Shown one piece after another: positions 7,478 to 16,958 of a DNA stretch of 64,000 bases; position 1 is the stretch's first letter, and each line of letters begins with the position of its first letter. Source of the stretch: Desulfurococcales archaeon (GTDB lineage: Archaea; Thermoproteota; Thermoprotei_A; Sulfolobales; Desulfurococcaceae); contig JALVYU010000030.1 of assembly GCA_027022365.1 (NCBI GenBank), forward strand, positions 29,140 to 93,139. Reading direction: 5' to 3'. The notes below the pieces were generated by a model. The model was not told where the DNA came from. It saw nothing but the letters and a program-made list of their open reading frames with translations, and searched no databases. The translations under genes were made by a program, and so were the position numbers.

Positions 7478-10315
7478 ATGAGGGCCCAATACACGATAAA
7501 AAAGATAATCCTAAAGAACTTCATAAGCCACCGCGAAACAATCATTGATTTCGATCAAGGAGTAACCGTGCTAATAGGCCCAAACGGCGCAGGCAAGACA
7601 AGCATACTAGAAGCAATATATTTCGCCCTAACAGGCAAGGGATGGAGAGCCCAGCGGAGAAAGAAAGACCTCATCAATACCAGTGCGCGGGAAGCAACCG
7701 TAGAGATGATCATGAGTATAGGGGATAACGAAGAACTATACATCAAGAGGAAAATACCGGGGACACCCACTGACACGATCCTCCAACTAAGAGTCGACGG
7801 AAAAACAGTGGATACAGCTAGGGGTGAAGCACAGGTAAACGAGAAGATAAGGGAAATACTGGGGTTAGACCCGGAGAAGCTGAGGACGATAGCGATAATA
7901 CCGCAGGGAGGAATAACGAGGCTATTCACAGATCTTACACCCAGCGAGAGAAAGAAGATCATAGATACTCTTCTAGGAATAGATGATTACGAGAAAGCAT
8001 ATCAGAACATAGCAGAGCTGGATCTCAAAGCACCAAAACCCCTAGCATCAATAGGGATAATAACCGCGACGCCCCGCCAATCAATGATCAAGAACCTCGA
8101 GAAATATCTTGTCGAGACAATACCGCGTGAGACAAGAGAAACAAAACAACAGCTGGATAGACTAGCAAAGGAGAAGAGCAACGCGGAGAAAGAGATCAAG
8201 AGGATCGAGGAAGAAATTAGGAAAATAAATGAGGAGCTCGAAAAACTTGAAAAAGAAGTCAAAGAGCTCGAAGAAACAAGGATAAAGTATGAGAAGCTGA
8301 AGACCATAATAGAGAGGCTATCACGAGAAATAGGCGAGCTCAGCAACAGGATAAAGGAATACGAAGAAAAGATCAGAGCGATAGAAGAAAAACTAGTTCA
8401 TATGAAGCATGTAGAGAAAATACTTGAAATGGAGAAGGAATACAGCGAGTACAGGCACAAGAGAAAGCGGCTCGAAGAACTCATCGAGAGAAACAAGGAG
8501 ATCGAAGAGGAGATAAAGAGGCTAGAGCCGATTAAAAAGCGGCTTGAACAACTCATATCTAGGATCAAGAAGCCCCTCGAACAACTAGAGAAGGAAGCTG
8601 AGGAGCGCAAGAACACGATCAAAGAGAAACAGGAGCAACTCGAAAAACTAGCTGGAGAACTAGAAGCGCTAAAACACGAAGAAGCCGGTCTAGCGAAAGA
8701 ACTTGAGAACCTGGAGAGCGAGATAAAGGATTTCCTAAGGAAAACAATCAACTTGCTAGAGATCAAGGTGACCGATCCAAGGAGAGTTCCCGACATAGTA
8801 CTAGAGAAGACGATGAAGCTGATCGAAGAACATGATAGATTGAACGAAGAACTCAAAACAATAGAGAAAAAGATCGGCGAGTTAGAAGCACTTAAGAAGC
8901 AAGAAATGGAGAAACTCGAGATACTTAGGGGGACGGGAGAAGGAAAATGCCCGCTATGCGGGCAGCCGTTGACAGAGGAACATAGGGCCGAAATAATCAA
9001 GAAGACAAGGGAGAAGATAAAACGTATCGGTTCAGAGCTTGATGAACTCGTGAATACAAAGAAAAAACTAGAGAATAGGCTAAAAACTTTAGAGAACCTA
9101 ATCGATCAGGCCAGGAACCTGGCGGCTCTCGCCGAACGGGTTAAATCCTTCCTGGAGAAACGCGATGTCCTCGAGCCAAAATTGAAAGTTCTGAGAAGAA
9201 CGATAGTCGAGAAAACTAGGATAAGGGCGGAAATCGAGAAGGAAATCAAAGATCTTGAGGCGAGCCTCGAAGAAATAAACAACATGATAAATGATGCCAA
9301 GCTCTACAATGACCTCGTAAAACTGTCACCCCCGAAGAAACTCGATCTCCTCAAAGAGGAGAAGAAGAGGATCGGCGATGAGATAACAATGCTGAACCAG
9401 TGGATAAATAGTTTCGAGGACAAAATGAAGAAACTGATAGAAGGCAGGAGCGCTGATTATGAGGAAGTATTTGCCGAAGCAAGGGCAAAATATGACAAGC
9501 TAGTCATGCTGGCCGGCCAGAAAGAAGAGCTCGAGAAAGCCCTTGATAAGATCAGGGAGGAGAAGAAGACCAAGGAGAAGGAGCTCGAGAAGCTCGCCTC
9601 TGAATTGGAGAAGCTGAAGAGTAAGATCGAGGAGCTTGAGAAGGCGAAAAAGAGGAAAGAGGAACTCGAAGAGAAAAAGGAAGAGCTTCTCCGGAGGGAA
9701 GCAGAGCTCAGAGCCAGAATAGAGTCTTTGAACGAGAGGATCGAGGAGCTGGGAGAGAAGCTCGAAGAGCTACGCTCTAGGGAAAGAGCAGTGAGGGAAA
9801 TACTCTACAAGCTAAAGATCCTACAATGGATCAGGGACAACATCCTACACAGGGACAAGGCCCCTGCCCTCCTCCGGCGCCGCTATACGAGGTTAATAGA
9901 GGCGCTTATGCGCGATTATATCCGTGTATTCGAGCTAGGATACAACGATGTAAGCATCGATGACGACTTCAACATATATCTCAAAGCACCCGGATCGAGG
10001 ACACCGATCGAGATAGCCCGTCTTAGCGGGGGAGAAAAAGTAGTGGTCAGCCTAGTCGCAATGCTTGCTCTACACAAGGTTGTCGGAAGCGATAGGCTAG
10101 GGTTCCTTATCCTGGACGAGCCTACCGAGTTCCTCGACGATGAGAGGCGGAGAAAACTCATAGAGCTCCTCAAGAAGTTCGGGGGCGGGAAGATCATAAA
10201 GCAACTCATCATAGTGACACATGACGAGGAGATCAAGGAGGCAGCAGAGACACTCTACCGTGTAGCGAAGACGAATGGGTACTCGCTGGTTGAGAGAGTC
10301 GAGATAGGTGAGTGA
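7478..10315 (+). CDS. rad50: Rad50 SMC-like ATPase
   Basis: ATPase and tether of the Mre11-Rad50 complex, 945 residues. The N-terminal lobe has Walker A GPNGAGKTS at 34-42. Two long Lys/Glu-rich coiled-coil arms (about 190-475 and 510-790) flank the zinc hook C491-PL-C494 (CPLCGQPL). The C-terminal lobe has the signature LSGGE at 849-853 and Walker B FLILDEPTEFLDD. All elements are intact and the length is typical for archaea. It clamps DNA ends on ATP binding and controls Mre11 access; two hooks dimerise through zinc. Its stop overlaps the nurA start (GTG 10312). Confidence 0.98.
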   Translation: MRAQYTIKKIILKNFISHRETIIDFDQGVTVLIGPNGAGKTSILEAIYFALTGKGWRAQRRKKDLINTSAREATVEMIMSIGDNEELYIKRKIPGTPTDTILQLRVDGKTVDTARGEAQVNEKIREILGLDPEKLRTIAIIPQGGITRLFTDLTPSERKKIIDTLLGIDDYEKAYQNIAELDLKAPKPLASIGIITATPRQSMIKNLEKYLVETIPRETRETKQQLDRLAKEKSNAEKEIKRIEEEIRKINEELEKLEKEVKELEETRIKYEKLKTIIERLSREIGELSNRIKEYEEKIRAIEEKLVHMKHVEKILEMEKEYSEYRHKRKRLEELIERNKEIEEEIKRLEPIKKRLEQLISRIKKPLEQLEKEAEERKNTIKEKQEQLEKLAGELEALKHEEAGLAKELENLESEIKDFLRKTINLLEIKVTDPRRVPDIVLEKTMKLIEEHDRLNEELKTIEKKIGELEALKKQEMEKLEILRGTGEGKCPLCGQPLTEEHRAEIIKKTREKIKRIGSELDELVNTKKKLENRLKTLENLIDQARNLAALAERVKSFLEKRDVLEPKLKVLRRTIVEKTRIRAEIEKEIKDLEASLEEINNMINDAKLYNDLVKLSPPKKLDLLKEEKKRIGDEITMLNQWINSFEDKMKKLIEGRSADYEEVFAEARAKYDKLVMLAGQKEELEKALDKIREEKKTKEKELEKLASELEKLKSKIEELEKAKKRKEELEEKKEELLRREAELRARIESLNERIEELGEKLEELRSRERAVREILYKLKILQWIRDNILHRDKAPALLRRRYTRLIEALMRDYIRVFELGYNDVSIDDDFNIYLKAPGSRTPIEIARLSGGEKVVVSLVAMLALHKVVGSDRLGFLILDEPTEFLDDERRRKLIELLKKFGGGKIIKQLIIVTHDEEIKEAAETLYRVAKTNGYSLVERVEIGE

Positions 10316-11499
10316 ACATGTCTGAGTCTATGATATACGAGGCCCTCGGTAGGCGGAGAGACGAGATAATCGGTAAATTGAAAAAGATAAACTTTGACGC
10401 CCTGGAGGACATTGTGCGTAAGTACTGGAGGCCCTACCAGCCTAGGACGATCAAGGATCGGAGCGCAGCGGCTGTGGACGGCGGTGAGGGGAGGAAAGAG
10501 TTCTTCGGCTACACCCTATACATAGTCTCAGGGGTCTCCATAGTTTACGCTTCAACGCCGAGACAATATGGTTTCGTCGATATAGACATCCTGCACCCTC
10601 CCAGCATAGGCGAAAGGATAAGCCTGTTCCGCGAGATCCTTGAAGGACGCGCGGGACTCATGGCGGCCAGGGAAACAGATACCCTGTTCCTCGACGGAAG
10701 CCTTAGATCAATAATGATAGCGCCCCGCCCCCTTAGAGAAGAAACAATGCCTAAAACCATTAGCCGGGCCCACGAGCTATTCGGTGAGAACGTATTCCAA
10801 GACCTAGAAGCTACTGTGCTGGAAAATCTATACGACTATGAGAACACATGGTATAACCCCATAACAAGCCATACATTCATGAAGGATAAGACCCTGACAG
10901 ACGAGCACAATGACGCCATAATACTTGTCGAGTACATCGAGAAACTAATCATCTATAGGGAGCTGCTAAAGAAGATGAAGAAGGGAGAGAACATCCTCGT
11001 CTATATCTCGAAGAGGAGTAGAGCGCAGAACTATTTCAAAGACATTGATAAACAACTTCTACCCCCCGGAACGCCTTTGCCGAGCGATATCGTGTTGTTC
11101 CAGTGGTTCACGAGCGAGCCGGGATATAGCATACCGATCATACCAGAGGAAACCCGTGAGGCTGGGAGGAGATTCAAGGTAATGCCAAGCGTAGTCGGGC
11201 TCAGAGAATTCTATGATAGGCTAAGAATAGCGATAACATATGTTAGACTAGTAGAGGACGGCCCACTACTCAAGCTAGAGATACCTGTTTTCGGCTGGAA
11301 GGGGGAACTGGAGGGCCTAGTCGAGAAACTAATGGATAAACTCTACACGTCTTCATCACCCAGCGACGGATATCCCTACCCCTTGATCGAGGTGGACAAA
11401 CAGGCAAAGATACCACGGGCCGTGGTAGATAATGTGGCCTTGCTTCTAGGCTTATCTCCCATCCCAAGCGGGAGAGAGGTGCTTGGAGAATGGCGTTAG
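10312..11499 (+). CDS. nurA: NurA 5'-3' nuclease
   Basis: A 395-residue nuclease that, with HerA, resects DNA ends to 3' overhangs for RadA loading. RNase-H-like acidic motifs are visible: D56 in AAVDGGEG and D128 in TLFLDGSLRS, with further acidic residues toward the C-terminus. GTG 10312 overlaps the rad50 stop; ATG 10318 is an alternative two codons in. The 3' end overlaps herA by 10 bp, so NurA and HerA, which act as a complex, are translationally coupled. Confidence 0.95.
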   Translation: MNMSESMIYEALGRRRDEIIGKLKKINFDALEDIVRKYWRPYQPRTIKDRSAAAVDGGEGRKEFFGYTLYIVSGVSIVYASTPRQYGFVDIDILHPPSIGERISLFREILEGRAGLMAARETDTLFLDGSLRSIMIAPRPLREETMPKTISRAHELFGENVFQDLEATVLENLYDYENTWYNPITSHTFMKDKTLTDEHNDAIILVEYIEKLIIYRELLKKMKKGENILVYISKRSRAQNYFKDIDKQLLPPGTPLPSDIVLFQWFTSEPGYSIPIIPEETREAGRRFKVMPSVVGLREFYDRLRIAITYVRLVEDGPLLKLEIPVFGWKGELEGLVEKLMDKLYTSSSPSDGYPYPLIEVDKQAKIPRAVVDNVALLLGLSPIPSGREVLGEWR

Positions 11500-13058
11500 A
11501 GCCCCTAGGCCTTGTCGTCGGGGAGGCCAAGAATGTGGAGATAACGTTTACGGCGAATAGGCCTCCCCAAGTAGGAGAATATATCTTGGTAGAATATCCG
11601 AGAACAAACTGTTACGAGACCATGGATTGCAGCTATGTCCTGGGAATAGTCGAGGCGAGCCTTATAGGTAATCCCATGATGAATAATCTCTCTGTCAAGC
11701 CAGACCATGTCGAGAAAGCATTGCAGTTCGGAGCAGAGAGGCACATCTACATGGTTGGGAAGGCCCGGCTACTCTCATGGGTTGAGCCCCTCGCAGAGAA
11801 GAAGGTTCTCTACGCACCAAAATATCCTCCAATGCCAGGTGCAAAAGTATATAGAGCGGACGATCATACATTGCAAGAGGTATTCAGCTGTAAGGAAAAC
11901 AAGTGTATACCAATAGGTAGGCTTGTAAACCACCCCAACGTAAAGGTCAACATAGACGTTAACGCCATCATGAGCAGGCACCTGGCAATACTCGCTGTAA
12001 CGGGAGCTGGAAAATCCAACACCGTGGGGGTACTGCTTGATAGGATAGCCGAGAACCTTGGAGGAACAGCTCTTGTAATAGACATGCACAACGAGTACGG
12101 AAACATAGCGGGCGACAAGACAAAGATACTAGCTCCAAGACTTAACCCAGCCAGTCTCAGCGTCTGGGAATACTACTCCCTCCTAGGCCTCGACGAGAAT
12201 GCATCAAAACAGCGCATGTACTTTGCCAAAGCATATGACGAGACAACCAAGGATAAAGAATACCTCAAACACCCAGAAGAATTCATACCAAAACTAAGAG
12301 AGGCGCTCGAAAAGTTCACAATGAACAAGAGCTACGCTAGTGACAAGAGATCAATAATTGACGTAATAAACAAACTCGACGAGCTCATGAGGAGATACGG
12401 TGGAACAGTCCTCTCGCCCGAGGCCCCGATCAATATCGAGACCTACGTCGAGCCCGGGAAAATAAACGTGCTACAACTAGGTAGCGTAGACGAAGACGTA
12501 GCTGACGCCGTGACCTACCATTACCTGAACAGTCTATTGGCTAAGAGAAAAGAATACGTTACATCCAACGGGAGATCCGGGTATCCCGTACCAATACTCA
12601 TAGTTATCGAGGAAGCCCATATACTCATACCCCGCGACCGTAGAACATTAACAAAGAGCGTTGCAGCCCGCATAGCACGTGAGGGCAGAAAATTCGGCGT
12701 CGGATTAACTCTGGTGAGCCAGAGACCCAAAAACATAGATGAGGATGCGCTAAGCCAGACGAACAATAAGATAATATTGAAACTCGTGTCCCCGGAGGAT
12801 CTTAGATATGTTCAGAGAGCGAGCGAGACACTAAGCAATGAGCTACTAGAATTGCTCCCGGCCCTCAATGTTGGAGAAGCTGTTCTCCTCGGAATGATGA
12901 TACCCATACCCGCAATAGTCAAGATAGACAAACACAGGCATAAGAGCAAAGGATCAGATATCGATGCTGTCGAAGAGTGGAGTAAATACAGTAACGAAAT
13001 AAAGGGAAAGGAGAACGAAAACGAGCTGGACGGATACGACGACTTCATAATGACCTAG
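11490..13058 (+). CDS. herA: HerA bipolar DNA translocase
   Basis: Hexameric FtsK-like ATPase that drives resection with NurA, 522 residues. The N-terminal HAS-barrel (about 1-110) is followed by the RecA core with Walker A GAGKS at 172-176, Walker B ILIVIEEAH (about 370-378) and a conserved ARIAREGRKFGVGLTLVSQR segment. The C-terminal acidic tail (KGKENENELDGYDDF) may be the brace region. ATG 11490 lies inside the end of nurA. Gene order mre11-rad50-nurA-herA is one of the orders known in thermophilic archaea. The operon ends here, convergent with cdd six bases away. Confidence 0.97.
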   Translation: MALEPLGLVVGEAKNVEITFTANRPPQVGEYILVEYPRTNCYETMDCSYVLGIVEASLIGNPMMNNLSVKPDHVEKALQFGAERHIYMVGKARLLSWVEPLAEKKVLYAPKYPPMPGAKVYRADDHTLQEVFSCKENKCIPIGRLVNHPNVKVNIDVNAIMSRHLAILAVTGAGKSNTVGVLLDRIAENLGGTALVIDMHNEYGNIAGDKTKILAPRLNPASLSVWEYYSLLGLDENASKQRMYFAKAYDETTKDKEYLKHPEEFIPKLREALEKFTMNKSYASDKRSIIDVINKLDELMRRYGGTVLSPEAPINIETYVEPGKINVLQLGSVDEDVADAVTYHYLNSLLAKRKEYVTSNGRSGYPVPILIVIEEAHILIPRDRRTLTKSVAARIAREGRKFGVGLTLVSQRPKNIDEDALSQTNNKIILKLVSPEDLRYVQRASETLSNELLELLPALNVGEAVLLGMMIPIPAIVKIDKHRHKSKGSDIDAVEEWSKYSNEIKGKENENELDGYDDFIMT

Positions 13059-13064
13059 AATATT

Positions 13065-13469
13065 CTAATCCTCTTTTTCCGTACTTCTCAACAAGAACGG
13101 ATCCTTGAATATATCAGATAACTTGACCACGCTGGTTTCCCCCGATTTCACACTATGCATCACAATAGTTATCCCGGGGTTAAACTCCGCGAGTACCTGG
13201 CGGCAGGCACCACACGGCGGTATCGGGTGCTCGAGATCGGTGACTATCGCAATGGCTATTGGTTTCCTCTCACCATTAGAAACCATCGATGCTACAGCGT
13301 TTCTCTCAGCACATATTGTCAGCCCGTAGCTCGAATTCTCGACGTTAACGCCATAATATATTGATCCCTGGTCGGTCAGTATGGCGGCCGCGACATGGAT
13401 GTTGCTATATGGCGCGTAACTGTATCTTAGATGCTTCTTCGCCTCCTCTATTAAGAATTTGTACTCCAT
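13065..13469 (-). CDS. cdd: Cytidine deaminase
   Basis: Zinc hydrolase converting cytidine or deoxycytidine to uridine forms in pyrimidine salvage, 134 residues from ATG 13469. Zinc and catalytic residues are intact: C53-A-E55 (TICAERNA) and C86-GA-C89 (PPCGACRQ), the homotetrameric small CDA pattern. The frame stays open 17 codons further up (to 13520), but the family start MEYKFLIEEAKKHL and usual length favour 13469. It could feed nucleosides into the pentose route that ends at the form III RuBisCO encoded 9 kb away (inference). Confidence 0.93.
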   Translation of the reverse strand: MEYKFLIEEAKKHLRYSYAPYSNIHVAAAILTDQGSIYYGVNVENSSYGLTICAERNAVASMVSNGERKPIAIAIVTDLEHPIPPCGACRQVLAEFNPGITIVMHSVKSGETSVVKLSDIFKDPFLLRSTEKED

Positions 13470-13531
13470 TTCCCTGCACCAAACTATGATGTTTTTCTTA
13501 CATGAATTGTTTCGGGTCAAGTACCCTATCT

Positions 13532-14725
13532 TTAACCCTTTCGCTTGGAGATGATTTTCCAGAGTCTCGTCAATAGGATCGGAGTCAATATGCTTGTCAC
13601 GTATATCAATATAATAACTCCTGCTACGACCTCATCGTTCAATACACCATATGCTAGGCCAAGACTAGTAATGACTAGCGCTACCTCCGCACGCGGGATC
13701 ATCCCTATGCCTGTGAAGAGTGATTCCGGAAAGGACAATCCGCTCAGCTTAGCTGCCAGGCCGCAGCCGAGTATCTTGCTTATGATCGCCACAGCAACGA
13801 TGACAATGATCGGTACTATGTATTCTAGGTGGGTGAGGTAAGGCTTGATATCGATCATAGCCGCTGATAATACGAAGAAGATGCTCGAGAAAATGTTTGG
13901 TATAAGGCTGAAACGCTCGATAATGGCTCTGGCGCCGCGTACCTCGCTGAAGGCGAGGCCCACGGCATAGGCGCCGACTACGAGGCTTAGATTAACCTTC
14001 ACGCTCGCCCATGCAACGATCAGTGTGAGGGCGAATAGTATCGATATAATAGTGTCCTGTAGGTGCCCCAGTCTTGTCAGCCATCGCCAAATACCAGCAC
14101 TGCCCCTATGGAGTGCTAGTATGAGGAAAACATAGAAGGTTATTGCGACTCCAGCGGTTACTAATAGGTCCTCGATGCGTGCACCACCACTGCTTACCAT
14201 TGCTACAGTTAGGCCGAGGACTATAAGGCCGCCGACATCATCGAGTACAGCGGCTCCGAGTATTGAAGATGCTATAGGGTGAGCTATAGCTCCTATATCT
14301 GACAAAACCTTGACGGTTAAGCCGACACTGGTGGCCGTGAGAACCGCTCCTATGAACAAGCATGTAGCCTGGGGATAGCCTAGGAGGAGGCCCGCGGCGT
14401 AGCCCATGAGGAAAGAAGAGATTATTCCGCCGAATGCTATCCAGAAGCTATGGTGGAGGCTCTTCATGAACTCAGTGAACTTTGTCTCCATCCCCGCTAG
14501 GAATAGGAGACTTATGATACCGATCCATTTCAGGAGATCGAGCTCCTCAACAATATTCGGCGTCAGAATATCCAGGATGCTTGGTCCTAGAACTAATCCA
14601 GCAAGTATATCACCAAGAACTGGTGGATAGCCCCTCCAGCTGATCAGCTCCTCGAAAACCTTGGCAACAACTATGATAACTGCGAGCGCCAATAATAGAT
14701 CAGCTACCGCGGCTTCACTGGCCAC
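13532..14725 (-). CDS. CPA2-type Na+(K+)/H+ antiporter
   Basis: Integral membrane antiporter of the KefB/NapA family, 397 residues and about 12-13 helices. The conserved ion-binding Asp pair is in AAVLDDVGGLIVLGL; other family segments are YPPVLGDILAGLVLGPS near residue 35 and LIPNIFSSIFFVLSAAMID. No C-terminal TrkA-N/RCK domain is present, so it is a transporter without gating domain. Start GTG 14725 follows an AAGGAG ribosome site. Likely exchanges protons for sodium or potassium across the cytoplasmic membrane; ion specificity cannot be read from sequence. Confidence 0.9.
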   Translation of the reverse strand: MASEAAVADLLLALAVIIVVAKVFEELISWRGYPPVLGDILAGLVLGPSILDILTPNIVEELDLLKWIGIISLLFLAGMETKFTEFMKSLHHSFWIAFGGIISSFLMGYAAGLLLGYPQATCLFIGAVLTATSVGLTVKVLSDIGAIAHPIASSILGAAVLDDVGGLIVLGLTVAMVSSGGARIEDLLVTAGVAITFYVFLILALHRGSAGIWRWLTRLGHLQDTIISILFALTLIVAWASVKVNLSLVVGAYAVGLAFSEVRGARAIIERFSLIPNIFSSIFFVLSAAMIDIKPYLTHLEYIVPIIVIVAVAIISKILGCGLAAKLSGLSFPESLFTGIGMIPRAEVALVITSLGLAYGVLNDEVVAGVIILIYVTSILTPILLTRLWKIISKRKG

Positions 14726-14942
14726 TCCTTATTCCCCGCGTTGTCCAATATATTTCACATAATACAGTTCACAGTATTAATAAATAGAATGAAGGTCCCA
14801 CGAATTCTAATTAAATAATGGATTAGTTCAAGTGTAAAAACCATATTCTCAAATTTTTCTGGGAAAAGTCCTTGATAGGGCGTTGTCAAACGATGTGGTT
14901 TTCTTCATAACTTATCCCAATGATTAATATGTTCATATTTTA

Positions 14943-15875
14943 CTACCATAGGCCTTGATCCCAGATGAACTCTATGACCTCATCATGGGAGGGAACACTA
15001 TGGCTTCCAAGCCTCGAGACTTTCAGTGCAGCAACAGCATTTGCGTAGATGAGGGCTTTCTTCAAGCTATAGCCCCTAGAGAGGCCTAGGAGTAGGCCTG
15101 CCGCGAAAGCGTCTCCAGCCCCCGTGGTATCAACAACTTTTTCGACAGCGAATGCTGGTAGCTCGTACTCCTCGCCCCTCCTAGTCTTAGCGTATACACC
15201 CTCTTTACCGCGCTTAACGACAACCATTTCCGGGCCATACTCGAGAAGCTTTTCGGCCGCCTCCTTATAGTCCTCGAGGCCAGTGAGGCTCTTTGCCTCA
15301 TACCTGTTCGCCAGTATTATATCGACTTTTTCTAGTAGCTCCTTGAGGTTCTCGGCCCCTTTCCTAGCCAGTACTCTGCCGGGATCCCATGATACAGTAG
15401 CACCTGTTTCGTGAGCTATACTTGCAGCGACTATGCTTGTATCGGGCCTAAGACTCGCTATGTGCACGTACTTCGCCCTGCTGATCAGGGCTCTGTCCAA
15501 GTCGCTTGGTTCAAGCTTCTCGGTAGCGCCCTTGAACCCATACATGATCACTCTGCCGGTCTTATCTATTATGACGATGGTGAACCCTGTGTCTGCGATA
15601 CATACTCTGACCCCGGAGACATCCACCCCGTGCCTCATGAGCTCATCCACGACCATTCTTCCGAAATCGTCGAGGCCTAGCTTCACTATTATTCCGGATC
15701 TACCGCCTAGCTTGGTGATATCTATTGCAACATTAGCGGCAGAACCGCCTACACCTCTTGCCTGCCTCAAGATAGGGCTCTCCTGATCCGGGTTGGCGAA
15801 GAACTCTACAATGAATCTTATATCGACCAGTGCGTGGCCGACAGTTACAACGTCTAGGTCTTTCTTGCCCGTCAT
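14943..15875 (-). CDS. PfkB-family sugar kinase (phosphofructokinase or ribose-phosphate/nucleoside kinase)
   Basis: Ribokinase-fold kinase, 310 residues. Substrate side: GVGGSAANVAIDITKLGG (PfkB signature 1). ATP side and catalytic Asp: VVDTTGAGDAFAAGLLLGL (signature 2). Position directly after an FBP aldolase gene on the same strand (gap 111 bp) favours the B-type ATP phosphofructokinase of Desulfurococcales glycolysis. PfkB proteins are promiscuous, and archaeal relatives include nucleoside and ribose-1-phosphate kinases that feed form III RuBisCO, which is also encoded nearby. I lean to hexose phosphate but cannot decide. Confidence 0.82.
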   Translation of the reverse strand: MTGKKDLDVVTVGHALVDIRFIVEFFANPDQESPILRQARGVGGSAANVAIDITKLGGRSGIIVKLGLDDFGRMVVDELMRHGVDVSGVRVCIADTGFTIVIIDKTGRVIMYGFKGATEKLEPSDLDRALISRAKYVHIASLRPDTSIVAASIAHETGATVSWDPGRVLARKGAENLKELLEKVDIILANRYEAKSLTGLEDYKEAAEKLLEYGPEMVVVKRGKEGVYAKTRRGEEYELPAFAVEKVVDTTGAGDAFAAGLLLGLSRGYSLKKALIYANAVAALKVSRLGSHSVPSHDEVIEFIWDQGLW

Positions 15876-15986
15876 TTCTATATCCCTACAATAACATATT
15901 ATTTGATCAAATCTGTAAAATAAGGTTCTATTAATGAATAATACTCAAAGATTTCCTAACCATGATTTTATCCGTGAAAAATAGGC

Positions 15987-16823
15987 TTACCTTATGAGCT
16001 TAACCGCCTCCTCGGGCGTGAGGCCCTCGTGTACAATTGCTATAACTGCTTTCATCATAGCCTTCGGGTTCGGGTGCTGAAACACGTTTCTCCCTACTAC
16101 TACGCCTTTACCGCCGGCGGCTATCACGTTATAGACATCCTGTAGGAACTCTATCTCTTTCTCGCGCTTCGGCCCGCCGCTCATGAGTACAGGGACTCCT
16201 GAGGCCGCCTTCACTACTTCTGCAAAGCTATCCCTGTCTCCAGTATAGTATGTCTTTATTAGGTCGGCGCCGCTCTCCGCCGCGGCTCTTGCACCGTACT
16301 TCACTACCTCGACATCATACCTGTTCGTTATCGCTGGGCCTCTCGGATATGCTAGTTGGAGGCAAGGCAAACCGTATGATTCGGCCGCATTTCTTATAGA
16401 GAACCATCTTTCAAGCATTACGTCTTCGAACTGGCTCCCCCAGTAGACGGTCGCAGCGACAGCATCTGCTCCAAGGGCTACTGCTTCTTCTACGTAGCCG
16501 AAAGTACTCTGCAGCAGCCGCTCTTCCTTCGGCCTTAGGTTGGATTTACTCGTGATCTTTATTATCATGGCTGTTCTGCCAGCCCATATATCATAGGTTA
16601 GCCTGGCCATGCCGGGAAGCATCATTATCGCGTCTACTCCGGCCTCAACAACGGCCTCTATTATCGGCCTCGGATCTATCTTCTCACCGGGGAAATCTCT
16701 TGGTCCATGCTCTACTCCATGGTCGAAAGCAAATATTACCGCTTTTCCGTCGTTCCCAAGTATCCTTTTCAGTCTAACAGTTTTCCCTACATGTGTATAG
16801 GTGGGTAGAACCATGAACATCAC
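15987..16823 (-). CDS. fba: Archaeal class I fructose-bisphosphate aldolase (DhnA type)
   Basis: Schiff-base aldolase of the archaeal FbaB/DhnA family, 278 residues; interconverts fructose-1,6-bisphosphate with DHAP and glyceraldehyde-3-phosphate. [10 protein letters not shown] (about 32-41) and the Schiff-base lysine K190 in [11 protein letters not shown] are present, and the phosphate-binding ends LMSGGPK and [10 protein letters not shown] are intact. Not a bifunctional FBP aldolase/phosphatase, which has a different fold. Start GTG 16823 or ATG 16820; a GGTG lies at the start. It shares strand and probable regulation with the PfkB kinase. Confidence 0.93.
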   Translation of the reverse strand: MMFMVLPTYTHVGKTVRLKRILGNDGKAVIFAFDHGVEHGPRDFPGEKIDPRPIIEAVVEAGVDAIMMLPGMARLTYDIWAGRTAMIIKITSKSNLRPKEERLLQSTFGYVEEAVALGADAVAATVYWGSQFEDVMLERWFSIRNAAESYGLPCLQLAYPRGPAITNRYDVEVVKYGARAAAESGADLIKTYYTGDRDSFAEVVKAASGVPVLMSGGPKREKEIEFLQDVYNVIAAGGKGVVVGRNVFQHPNPKAMMKAVIAIVHEGLTPEEAVKLIR

Positions 16824-16958
16824 CCATGTTATGATATATTGTCATCGTCGTGAATAAGATTATCTAAAACCAAATATTTAAACATATAATTATATAATCT
16901 CGTGGATGCAAAGAAAAGAAAGAGAAAAGAATATTGAACTAATTGTTTAAATGATTCT

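Noticed and set aside
8398..9000. Minus-strand Ser/Phe-rich frame opposite rad50
   Set aside because: Mirror of Glu/Lys-rich coiled-coil codons; no start signals or homology features.
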